42,268 bases of DNA from Haplomitrium mnioides (lineage: Eukaryota; Marchantiophyta; Haplomitriopsida; Calobryales). The notes beneath the pieces were generated by a model. The model was not told the origin of the DNA. It did not search any database and was given only the letters and a program-made list of their open reading frames with translations. The stretch covers positions 107,479 through 149,746 of the forward strand of contig JBNGIS010033817.1 in the NCBI GenBank assembly GCA_049999725.1. Reading direction: 5' to 3'. How positions within the stretch are numbered: position 1 is the stretch's first letter; the number at the start of each line of letters is the position of its first letter. This document shows positions 1-11,300 of the stretch, piece by piece. Made by a program: the position numbers and the translations under genes.

Positions 1-46
<46 letters not shown>
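1..46. repeat. (AG)23 microsatellite
   Basis: Uninterrupted AG dinucleotide run at the window edge; it probably continues to the left. The same motif flanks the assembly gap near 8.2 kb. Confidence 0.98.
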
Positions 47-51
<5 letters not shown>

Positions 52-404
52 ACAAGTCTAATCAAACTCTTGAATGAGGGAGAAGGGCCAAGTCCTCTCT
101 ATCTATTTATACTTCAATTACAAGACTTCACTAGCAAGTCATCTCAACCCTTTAAAACCTTCCTTGGTCCTAAAACCTTCCTTGGTCCTTTACTAGACCA
201 TGTTAGAATCTTCTACACTTCTGGTGTTTTCTTAGAAGCTTCTCTTCTAGAATCTTCTTCCATCATCTAGAAGCTTATCTAAGCTTTTTCTTCTAAAAGT
301 TTCCACTATCTTCTGAAAGCTTCTTCTTTTAGAAACTTTTCATCCACTAACTAACATTAGCAATAACTAAATCTAGAGGTTCTACCAACCTCATTGCATT
401 CTAA
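47..404 (-). other. Possible LTR or promoter scrap
   Basis: No gene is recognised. On the minus strand a TATAAATAG box (plus 102-110) lies upstream of the CT run, as in a plant LTR promoter. An exact 18-bp tandem duplication (AAAACCTTCCTTGGTCCT) occupies 154-171 and 172-189. TTCTAGAAGCTT-like words recur between 230 and 340. The link to an LTR is inference; no partner LTR was found in the window. Confidence 0.25.
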
Positions 405-881
405 TCTTGAAAGTACTCAATATACTATTTGATAGTTTGAAAGTGTTAACAAGACAAGAAGGTCATCAATTGAAAGGTGATGATTGTGTAGTAGCACAAG
501 TAAAACATTGTACAATATATAGGAAACTAAAGAGGAGTGAAGTAAATGGTAGGGATTACCAAAGTAGGATTACTTTTACAAAAGTAACAAAAGATAACTT
601 GTCTTCAAAGTTAATTTTAGGGAAGTAAGATAAAGTTGCTTTTAGGATTGAAAGTTGAAGTAACTTGTAAGCAAAGAAGTTAGGTAACATCTTATTCCCA
701 AGTATAAGTAGAAGGGCTCCATTGCCCAACTTCTCATTCTAGAGTTCTTCTTAATTGGTTTAAGTTGTCACTTGTGTTCTCTTTGAATGATTGACTGTCT
801 TAGGATTTGGTTTGTTTACCTTTGTTAGAGTTAGCATTTGAGTTGCTACTCATTTGGAGTTTGTCTTTGAGTTCTTTTACG
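405..881 (+). mobile_element. Chromovirus remnant E: 3' end plus LTR
   Basis: This stretch aligns by eye with the 3' end of element A (18400-18862). Positions 405-466 match the tail of the chromodomain region, 467-484 match the polypurine tract, and 487-881 match the LTR, including its TGTA start, a degenerate TATA box at 703-711 (TATAAGTAG), the AGAAGGGCT and CATTCTAGAGTTC words, and the GAGTTCTTTTAC end. It is far more diverged than the LTRs of A and B, so it is an older insertion that lost its 5' part. The small reading frame at 407-628 is spurious. Confidence 0.75.
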
Positions 882-3800
882 CAAGCTACAAGAGCAATAA
901 GAAGTATCCATTTGTAGTAGATTTATAAATAGTGAAAATAATAGACATCAAGTTGACATAAAAAATATTTAGTAAACAAAGGTTCCTCATTAACATAACA
1001 ATAGCTATGTAGATTCATGCAAAGACAAAATAGTTGAGTGGAAAATCTAGAGTTGTCAGGAGCTACAAATGAATGTCAACAATCAATGCCTGCAAAAGAT
1101 CTCTCATGGGTTATGTTGGTTTGGTTTTTCATATTTTTCTAGAGTCTATTATATTTTCATTTCACTCTTAGCTAGTTTCTTAACAATAGAAGATGGCAAT
1201 AGAAACAAGTTGAAAATGTAAACAAAGGAGAAACATTGACTTTTTGGTATAAAGAGTCATCCAAGTTCAATGATGTTCAATTCTAGTTTATAAAAATGAA
1301 TTGATGGTTGATTCAGAATCTCTTCTTATCCAAGGCCTCATTTCTTGAAAATTTGGGTTTGAAAGATGATTCATAGGGTTAGTTTTAAAGCAATGAGTAT
1401 AGAAGGTTGATCTAGAAGTTTTTTTGCCAAGAAAAAGGTAGGCAATTGCTTCTTAATGTTGTCATTAGCTAGAAAATACTAAAGGATATATGCTAATTAT
1501 TATGAAAACCAAGAAGAATGTAGCAACAAAAGTAAGGTAAAAAGAGTATCATGACAAGGAAAGTCTCTCTTCATGCCAACCAACTCTAGTTGGAGGTTCT
1601 ATCTAAATGAAAAGGTGTGGTGTAGAGAGCATTGGATAGATGTCTTATAGAAGTCTTGTACATAGTGGTGATCATTGTAGAAGATCTATGTTAAATTGTG
1701 AGGGAGATAAAATGTTCAAGAAAGGTAGCTTTGTTATTTTGTCCAACAAGGGCATCATTGGTATTTCAGAGCTACTTCGTGAGTAGAAGGCTACAAGCAT
1801 TTGGTAAAAGCAGCCCTTCCTAAGTGCAAGAGTTTTGTCAAGAATAGCTAGCCATGTAGAAAAGATGTAGATTTGAGCTAAGATGAGCAAGGCATGCATT
1901 TGCATTTGTTCAAGCATGTCTTTTTCAAGTTGTGTGACAGACTGGTGATTGTGTCCAGTTGCATGCTATAGTGTGAAGTAAGAGTATCGGATATTGGCCA
2001 TGATGGGAGTGTGAAGAATCTGTAAACTCTATGGTGGAAAGTAGTGTGTTCTTGAAATGAGTTAGAGTCTTTTGGGCATTGATAGGGCTGGAAGGTTCTT
2101 GACTATGTTAGAAGATGAGAAGACAATACAACATGTATAATCCTTTCAATCAAAGTTTTTTTTACCAATTTGAATGTCGACTAGTGTTATGCTTGTAGAA
2201 AAGAACAGAGCAAGCCCAAGTTTTAAGTTTATAGAACAAGAGATTGGTGACTTATTGAAGAAAAACACACAAAAATGCTTAAAGCTAAGAAGAGTCAACA
2301 TCAACAATCATTAGATACATTCAAACTATATTAAATTAATAGTACCATATGTATTTTAGTTGGACCAAAACCAAGCACATAAACAAAAAACATCAATAAT
2401 CATCCATAGAAACATCATCCATTGGCAGTTAAGAAGGTCAATCTTTTAAAGACAATCATTTTTTTTGTATTTTCTTAAGTATGTTTGTCAAAACCAATAA
2501 AAGTCACATCAAAAAGGTGATTCATGCTAATCAGATGCTCTTTAGAAGAAAATCTAACAAGACAAGAAAAGAAGAATTAAACGATTTGATGAAACATCAG
2601 TTTTTATAATCCATGCAAACTTTAGAAGCTCAAATCAGTCAAAAGATTTTTATATAAGCTCTTCAACAGTAAATTATTTTTTTTCCTTTTCCTCAAGTTT
2701 TTGTTGATATTGCTGGATCAAATTGATGGATAACATGACAAAATATAAAATTTTCTCCTTCTTCTTGTTCTCTAGCGTCACCATTGTCGCGACCTGATCC
2801 CAACAAGTATATAAAGTTGCAAAGTTTCAAATTGAAGACCCATTTCTTTCAATAGTTCCTTATTAGTTATATCACATACCTTTGAGAGTTGATGCTTTCA
2901 ACTCTTCCCTTTGATCTTGTGCTCCTTCTTGAGCCTCCTTCTTACAAATGCTCATTTAGAAGTCATTTGAGTTGATGGGGAGAAAGGAAATAGCAAAGAA
3001 GCTATGAAGACCTTCAATTGGAACCATTATGAATCACTAAAAGTTGCAGTTTGGAGAATATGCATTTATTAAAACACACAGCAAGGATTATCTACACGAG
3101 TATGATGATTATGGAACTTATTTTTTCTTTGTTTTAGTTTCCTCCTTTCTCTTAAGGAAATAGGTGTGACAAAAAGTAACCACAATTAGTACCAAAAAAA
3201 CAGTTTGCTCACCTTGTCATGTTCCTTCTTTCTCTCCTCATGTTCTTGTTTTTATCACTCTATTAGTCATCACTTGATCAATTATATTCCTTAGTTCTCC
3301 TTTCTATTCTTAATTTGTGCTAGATTCCTCCTCCCTCATTTTTTTATGTTCATCGCCTATCCTAGGGTGATGTATCTCTTGTCTCATGCTACACGTCTCG
3401 AGTTATGTGGAAAATGTGATAAAAGTTTAATATCAAGTTGAATTTTTTGATCATAAACAAAAAATAATGCTTTGCAACTAGACATTGTGATGTAAATATG
3501 GATGGGTAATTTGAAAAATTAAACTTTAGATATGTTCTAAACTATTGTAAGTACAAATCTTGGATTCTTTGGTGTGCATACATCTCTCTATGGCTATTTT
3601 TGTAAAGAGTACTATCTGAGATCTCACTCCTTGCCAAGCTTATTCTTGGCCATGTTATGTATGTAAATATGTTTAGACTATTGTCGAAGTACTTTGAGAT
3701 TTTCTAATCTATTGTTTCACCTATTTGTTTCACATCTGACTAGAAACAACAAGGAAGAATTGTAGCCACCACCTTCACGGAAGTCATAGTGTCACGATTG

Positions 3801-4529
3801 AATGAACATTGACTCTATCATTTGTTGGAACAAGAAAACCTTTGTCCAATGGAGTTGCAAGATTATTATCCACTAGAACTGCCAAACAAAAACCTCTGAG
3901 CCTCTCTCTAAGAAGTTGATGCACCTAAAAATGGATAAACCACATAGATATATTAACCTTATTCTCATGCACCTAGTAGACATATTTGAGTCACAAATAG
4001 CTTTTGTAGCAAACCAATTTTCTTATGGCACACTTTAATCTATACCAAAGATCCTACTCACTTGCAGTGGTCTTTTTGTAAGTTCAAAAGAGAACAAATA
4101 TGGTAAGATGTAGAAAATTTGACTATAGGATTAGCCAACCTCTGATTGGGAAATCTGAATAGTTCACAACATGTGTCTTTCTCCTTCTCTTGTTCTCTTT
4201 AATATCATAGAGCTTTATCTTCCCTATCAAAATCATCGTCACTTGTGGCTGTCAAATATATGTTGAGGATTAGATTCATCCTTTTATATCCAATCTAGAT
4301 TGGGCCAAGGCTCTCTCCACAAGTAGTGGTGAAGATCCAAGAGATTTCTCCTTAGCCTTCTTAAGATCATCACCACCACATCAAAACTAAGAAAAAATAG
4401 TTTAGCAACCAAGATTACTATGCTAGTGGGAGCATTTGATTGATTGTTGACCCTATATTTGTTAGGAAATCCACTGCTCTTATATAAACCATTCAAGGAC
4501 CTCATAGGTGGATGCCAAAATAAATATAA
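882..4529. other. No recognisable gene
   Basis: AT-rich sequence with only short reading frames. I see no protein family, no paired repeats and no RNA gene. The 81- and 117-codon minus-strand frames at 1672-1917 and 4284-4637 are low-complexity and match nothing I know. Confidence 0.5.
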
Positions 4530-4925
4530 CATTGGGGAAATTAGACAAAAGTACAAGGTATAGATTAATAGAAGTTGTAACTCACAATGACTTGCAGGCA
4601 TCGTGCTTTGTAGTTTCAAAATTTGCAATCTCCACAACTACAATAAAAGAAAAACAATATAAGAAGTTGAATGTTATAGGAATTGATGAGGCATATTTCT
4701 TCCAAGATCTCTTAAACATTTGTCAAATTGTGGCTGATCTTTATGGAAGGGTACTCATTGTTGTGGATCTACATCAAGATATTCTACGATGGAGGTATAT
4801 AGTGTAGTAAGTTATTATCTAAATGTCTTCCTCCTTTCAAAAAACATAATTGACAAAAGCATAGAAATAATAGGTGGAGGAGATGCTTACATGCCAATCT
4901 ACAAACAACCTTTGTCAATGGACAA
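4530..4925 (+). pseudogene. Thymidine kinase (TK1-type) gene fragment
   Basis: Thymidine kinase phosphorylates thymidine in the nucleotide salvage pathway in the cytosol. The reading frame at 4508-4807 holds the TK1 signatures STRY...EVVTH (about 4551-4590) and NVIGIDEAYFF (about 4669-4701, the Walker B-like VIGIDEAQFF motif), followed by a VADLYG..LIVVDLHQDILR segment equal to the family's VADxDGKTVIVAGLDGDYLR. In a second frame, about 4864-4908, IIGGGDAYMPIYKQ matches the C-terminal IGGADxYMPVCRxH. The N-terminal P-loop (GPMFxGKT) and the zinc-binding lasso between the two blocks are missing, and there are stops and a frame change. It is a broken, partial copy; whether it is processed or a duplicated gene piece is unclear. 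Confidence 0.78.
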
Positions 4926-5689
4926 GGGATTTGGTTTTGTTACTCAATGCTTGATAGAGAAATGTTGTGAAGAATTTGCAAATAATAGTTTGATGATGAT
5001 GTTGTTGTCAAACAAATTGTTGGAGTTATGTTGAGCTTGATAGTTCTTGGAAGTTGTTTGTGATAGAAAAATAGAATGGTGGAGATATAACAATTGGTTT
5101 GCAAAAAGAGGCTGCAATTGAAATGTCGTTGGATGTCAGTGAGAAATGCAATGACAGAGTGTTGTTTTGTGATTCACTTGATGGTAAGAAACTAGTTTAG
5201 ATACTGTATTCAAACTTTTGACAACTTTACATAGAGTAGTAACTATATTGAAGTCACTTATGAATGTATAGATTTCTCCCTATCTTCTTGGCTGCTTGTG
5301 AGGAGGGTTTCAAAAGGAAAGTATGGGAAGATGTCATTCCAGGCTATTTGTTTTAGAGAGATGGATGAAATGAAGCAAAAAAGATGAAGAAAGTCAAGAA
5401 ATTTGCTCAGTTAAAGAGTAAAAGCTGAATGGATGGAATCAGATGTTGGTTTTGAAGACAAAGTAAGAGAAATAAACTTTGGGGATCTGAAATCAGTCAT
5501 CAAAGATGGTTCCGAATGGGTTGTATCAGAGATTTATCGGAATTTGATGCAATAAATTGGAATCAGACTATTTGTTGCTTATAAGCCCCGGACATGCATT
5601 GTCAAGAGTCATAATAATAGAGAGTGGGTAAATAGCCAAGGAAATTTTAAAGTTCATTTTTCTCACCTCGTCAAGAAAACATGATGCGA
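4926..5689 (+). other. Unrecognised sequence after the kinase fragment
   Basis: Short open stretches on the plus strand but no family I recognise. It may be decayed coding sequence continuing into the region at 5690-7910. Confidence 0.3.
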
Positions 5690-7910
5690 GGATGAAGAGG
5701 CGCTTGTATTGCAACGCGAAGGTATGAGCAAAAGAAAACATTATTTTGCAAAATCCTAGAAGAGAACAAAGAAATGCAGATAGCCAGGGAGATTAAACGA
5801 GTGGAAGTACAAGAGATAGGCCAAACAGATGGAAATACTAGAAGACCATCATGTCCAGTGAAATTATTTCACATTTTCAAGATTTCTTATGATTTACAAA
5901 AGTGTTTGCAAAGAAGAGGGTTATGGGGATTTTTTAGCTGGACTTGGGAGGTAAATATGAGTATAGTGTTTTAGCAAGATGAAATTACCCAAATTGATAT
6001 GCAAGAAGTGGATATCCTCATGGTGAGGAAAATGCCTTTGTAAGTGATAGAGGAGGCAATGAAGAAAATTTACGGGTTGTCGAAGGAAGACTGTCCAGAG
6101 TGAATACTTCAAGGAGATGAGCATTTGGGATATTTAGCTGCAAATCCTACGATGACAAATGTTGGATATAAGATCCCTCAAATTAGAGATCTACTAGTGC
6201 AAGAGTTTGTATAGTTGTTCATGCATATCTTTTTCCAACCAAAGTTCTATTACATGACGAGGGCAAATTTAATTTTGTTATTGCATGTTTGGAGAGGCCA
6301 TACCAAGCATGTGGCAGAATTTATCAAGGGGCGAGTTATGAGATATTTTGAGCTCTCATGGTCAAAGAACCCAGTGACATGGTTCGAGCCATTTTTGCTT
6401 CATCAGTTGGAGGCTTACAAAATTTGTAATGACATCAAGAAGAACGTGAGGATGGTGTCAAAAGAGACAAAGTGGAAAGATGGGGTCCCAAGTAAACAAG
6501 GAAAGAAACCATGCACTATGCCTTGAATGGAACCTATAGTGGGAGAAGGGAATGTGTAGATTATGGAGAATCCATATGCAAGAATGAGCAAAAGAGCGAA
6601 GACCAAACAATATGGAGTTTGGGTTCCAAGAATAAAGGTTGTGCCAGCTGTAAACTAGAGTGGAGAAGGGACTTCAACATATCATGTGGCTTGCAGAAGG
6701 CCAAAGGAGAATGAAACCATTGAAATGATTGACTTGGAGGATGATGGTCCAAAAGATAATTGGGAAGCAGGTCTAGAGAGGGCAGATGCCTCTCGAGAGG
6801 AATTACAACAAGCATTAAGATACATTGATTTGCACGAGAGAGTGGAAATTCCTTTGGTGGGGGGTCTAGTGGAGACATCATGGAGAAAAAAATGTTGATG
6901 TTGAGGAGATTGCAACAAAAGTAGTGGCAAAGGTTCAAGAGGTTACTCAACTTGTTGTGGGAACAAGTAGAAGAGGTGAAATTTGAGTTAGAATGCTAGA
7001 AGTATCTATAGCAAGGCAAAGTGAAGCAGAGAGAGAAGCTGCCTAGATTGAAGGTTTAGATAAATGAGCAAAGCAAGCCAAAGGGAATGAGGAGACGGAG
7101 TCAAGCAATGATGATTGGCCAAATGGAGTTCAAAAACTAGTCCAAGAGATGAAAATGTGAGAGAATTGGTTGGAGAACATTATCCAATGGAAAAGAAATG
7201 AGAAGGCAGTAGTGAAGAAGACTTTGGGAGGAGCTCAGTGGAGAATTTTGGAAGAATCTCAGGTTGTGTTCTAAGTATGAAGAATTCAAGAGTAAGTGGT
7301 AGGATTGGAGGCTCAGGTCAGTGGAGACATGAAGGAGATTAAATGGTTGGAGGAGCAAGTTGAGTAATTGATGGAGAAATTACAAGAAGTTGAGGGTTAT
7401 GCAAAAATGTTCAAGAAGGAGAAAAATATGGGAGAGTCCAAGATCTTGAGAAGGGGCTACATGTTAGACCAACTACAAGCTTAGGTGAATGGTCATAAGG
7501 AGATGAAGAAGAATTAGGCAAAATTTAGTCAGGGAATATCACAAAGACAAAAAGAGAAGATCAAAAAGTTGGCATTGATGCAAGAAAAGCTAGATACTTG
7601 GCAACAAGAGTCAATCAAGAGGGAACAACGGTAGTTCTCCAAAAATTTGTTGAAGGAGGTTTGTTTGCCACAAGTTTAAAATAAATGTGGAGAAAAGTGT
7701 AGGAGATCCAATCAAATACTTTGGATTGGGTGGCTAGGGCTATGCAGAGATTGATCATCAATGTTGGGGAAGCGAGTCAAGAGGTGGCTCAAGCGAGAGA
7801 TCAATTGGTCGTATTAGAGAAGAAGCGTTGGAGGGAAGCAACAAAAGAACTTTTGGAAGTGAAGATTGTGGTAGAAGTTCTGAAGGAAGTCAGTAGGACA
7901 GGGATTTGAT
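5690..7910 (+). pseudogene. Decayed coding region, unknown family, coiled-coil C-terminus
   Basis: Several plus-strand frames follow each other with protein-like composition. The clearest is 6215-6526 (about 100 residues, with FFQPKFYYMTRANLILLL and a block rich in aromatic residues, ending in Lys-rich sequence). It is followed by 6686-6898 (acidic, with ENETIEMIDLEDD), then Glu/Lys/Gln-rich sequence to about 7910, where 7721-7909 reads as a heptad-like coiled coil (VAQARDQLVVLEKKRWREA). Frameshifts and stops separate the pieces. I do not recognise the family. A transposon-borne or high-copy plant gene would fit, but that is inference. Minus-strand frames over the same span are shadows of the purine-rich plus strand. 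Confidence 0.45.
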
Positions 7911-8128
7911 TTCATATGATGTAGTTAGTAATTGATAAGATAGAACTTAGCAACATTTTAAGATGTGAATTGACTTAGCTAAGTCTATCCAAAACTATTT
8001 GGAGTCTCTCTTTGTCTTTTGTCTTTTTCTTTAGGCATTAGCCTTTTGCTTAAAAATCCAATAGAGTAAAGAAGTATTTGCAAAAAGAAATCTCAAAATT
8101 TTGTTAAAGCTCAAAGTGGTTGAAAAAG

Positions 8129-8132
<4 letters not shown>
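7911..8132 (+). other. Possible 3' flank of the preceding region
   Basis: AT- and T-rich sequence with no reading frame of note, leading into the (AG)n tract. Nothing further is recognised. Confidence 0.3.
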
Positions 8133-8189
<57 letters not shown>

Positions 8190-8307
8190 NNNNNNNNNNN
8201 NNNNNNNNNNNNNNNNNNNNNNNNNNNNNNNNNNNNNNNNNNNNNNNNNNNNNNNNNNNNNNNNNNNNNNNNNNNNNNNNNNNNNNNNNGAGAGAGAGAG
8301 AGAGAGA
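8133..8307. repeat. (AG)n microsatellite containing an assembly gap
   Basis: AG repeats at 8133-8189 and 8290-8307 flank exactly 100 Ns (8190-8289). A round 100-N run usually marks a gap of unknown size, so the true tract length is unknown. The ER-rich and SL-rich frames across it are artefacts. Confidence 0.95.
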
Positions 8308-11300
8308 TCTAAGCTTATAATTTCAATAAGGTCTAGTTTTGTACCTAGAGTCTTTTTCATACATCTCATTTTGTCTTTCAAGTAAAGGGTCCAAAAAGAT
8401 TCCAACATTCATAGAAGCCAATCTTAAAGTAGCTTCTTAATTCTATGGACTTGTTCTCACATGATCATCTTGAGAAAATACATCTTGACTTGTTCTCATA
8501 TTAATTGTGAGAGTATGAATTGTATATATAGCCTAGGGTTATAATATAATCACCAAGATCCATAAAGTTAGAAACTTGATCTAATGAAATTACAAAAATT
8601 TTCCCATTATGAGACTAATTTTAGTTACCAAAACCATTTTGACCACCCTTCTTCATAATTGAAATAGACATACGCCACCATTCCCATCCAAAATTATACC
8701 CAATATATGTTTTTTTGTCCAAGATAATCTTTTGATATTAGCTTACTTCGATAAGAACCACTATCATTTGTATGACCAAGTAATAGACCAACGAGAGCTC
8801 TTCAATACTTATCTCATATATTCTTCAATTGTACCCATTGTTATCTAACATAATCTATTGTGAAAGTTCCAAAAGGTTGTTGTGATATGGAATACTAAAC
8901 ACGTTAAGCAGTCATGACGTGGATTTACAAACACTACACATGTATACATACTTTTTCATACATTTCAAATATAGAAACTTTTTTTCCATAGTTATGAGAG
9001 CCGTTTTCTATCTTTATTTCCAAGCTAAATAAACATATATGACTTATTTTTTAGACCATATATACCAATAAGAGAGTCTTACTGTGCCTCCCACCAATTT
9101 AACCAATTCATTTGCAATATATTAGCAAATATTTGAGATATCATAATCAACTAGTTATACATTGTTTAAAATTAGAAAGACAAATATACAATGAAATTAC
9201 AACTTAACTTGGATGTTGTTTGATCCTTTGAAAAACTTAGAGTAACATAACCATGAATGTTTAGAGTTTATTTAGTATATCCAAGCACTTTAGCAACCTC
9301 TATGAAGATTTGAGGCTTTAAGTATGTATGAAATATAAGAAGTTTTTCTCAATCGTGTTTAAAGGCTTGGGGAATATCCTTTTTCCTCTTATTATAGCAA
9401 TTTTTTTCTTTTTCTTTTTTGCATCAAATTTCTTCCAATGTCTCTCAAAAAATCCCATAATCCTTCTCTACTACCCAAAGCTCTATGTCAATTACCCTTA
9501 TTAACACGCCTAAGAAAGAGTTTCATGTCTTTCTTATCTGCAATTTCTCCCTCACGATTCATTTTATTGGCATTTCTTTGTACTCAAAATACACACTCTT
9601 TGTTTCAAGACACTGAGGAAACTTTGTTCTTTCTTGCATTTCTCACTTACAATTTTAATATAGTTTCTTAGTTGTAAACTAGTAAGATAGTTCAATCTAA
9701 GATGGTTTTCAATGGTTAAATTCCCTCTTTTACTATAAGTTCTTGCTCTCATGTACACCCTCTTATGAAAAAATCTTCCTTTGTCACATCAAAGCAAATA
9801 ATGCAAGTTGGATTTTTTAATCCAACTTCTAGCTATCACAACTTGCTACAGTCTTTATGTCTAAAACAACCATTTTCATGCAATGTACACATGTACAAAT
9901 ATGAATGGCTCACAATACCAACTTGAACAAAACTTTTGACCATGTAATAGACCATTCTTATTGTTAGCATTTCTTACCTAAGTAACTATCTTTTCTCATA
10001 GACCCCAACAAAGCAAACTCAAATCCCAATCTAAACTATCCAACACATTTGATTGATCTTCAACTTAAAGTACATCCAATTCAAAGTATCCCTTTTATAT
10101 TACACCAAATTATAAAATATTTTAGATTTGTCATATGTTTAAACTTGTAGCTCTCAAAAATATTGAAAATTGTCTTGGTGTTTGCAGCTTTAGCACCTAT
10201 TCCATGTTAGAATTGACACTCAAGGCATTTTAAATAGCAAAAAATGTGAGAACCTTCATCTTGAAGACCATTCAATCACCTATTTTCCACATTCACTCAA
10301 ACTCAAATGAAACATTGCAAGTACATTCTCAACTTTTGGCGATGTTGTTTAGTACTGTGTCCAAAGTAGCTAGGAAGATATGATAGGTTTAGGATTTAGT
10401 TTTGGGATAACAACTAAAATATTCTCAAAATAAGCCAAACTAAGAAGTTTCTCTACTCCAACCTTTGTTGGATCTGAAATTCTTTCCTCGAAAATATTAA
10501 ACTCAAATTCCATAACGTTCATGATTCCTTCTTGAAATCAGCAAACATCTCTCCATTGATCTATAAAAGAGAAAACACATAAATTCTCATAATGAGTTTC
10601 TATTCATATTCTTTGAACTAAGTTTACAAAATTTCCTCTATTAGTTGTCATTGAAAATTTGTTTAAAAAGAAACTTATAGTGCACTAGCATGGAAGTCTA
10701 ATGCTTGAGATTCAAGGAAGTCTTGTGTTTGAGATTCAACACATTTCATGAAATAAAGATTTTATGTTTTTTCAACAAAACAACAAAAGAGATGTAATTT
10801 GAACCCAAAAAGTTTTCTGCAAGGTCTTTAATTGAAGATAAACTAGTCATCACATTGACATGGTTTTCTCAACAAGAAGGTAGATGTGAATGCAATCATA
10901 GAAAACACTAAAAAAGTGACAATCACACTAGATAGAAAAGTTAATCAACAACATATAAACACAAAAACAAATGACAACTTTCTACATCAATAAAAACATT
11001 TAGAAGAGGAATGTGCAATTAAAGTGATCAACCAAACATAAAAATTTTCTTTACCTTACAAAAATAAACTCGAGCACCAAAGCATTATCTTAGATGAGAA
11101 ATACAAATAGTGGAGGAAAGTTCTAAAGATAAAATGATGAGCTAGTCATAGCCACTTGACTTTATTGGGAAGCTCAAAACAAAAATTTTACTTTTTAGTA
11201 GTAAATATATTATGGGACTCCTCTCAACATGTTAACATCCTAGAAAATTCACTGATTTCAAAAGTTGATAAGTTTAAGAAATTCAAACATTAAATGTTTT

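Noticed and set aside
407-628. 73-codon plus-strand frame as a small gene
   Set aside because: It spans the polypurine tract and LTR of chromovirus remnant E, and corresponds to noncoding LTR sequence in A.
6561-6950. Minus-strand 129-codon frame
   Set aside because: Shadow of the plus-strand decayed coding region, with hydrophobic composition expected from the complement of purine-rich DNA.
8031-8408. Open frames running through the AG tract and Ns
   Set aside because: Dinucleotide repeats read as ER or SL in any frame, and the Ns are unknown sequence.
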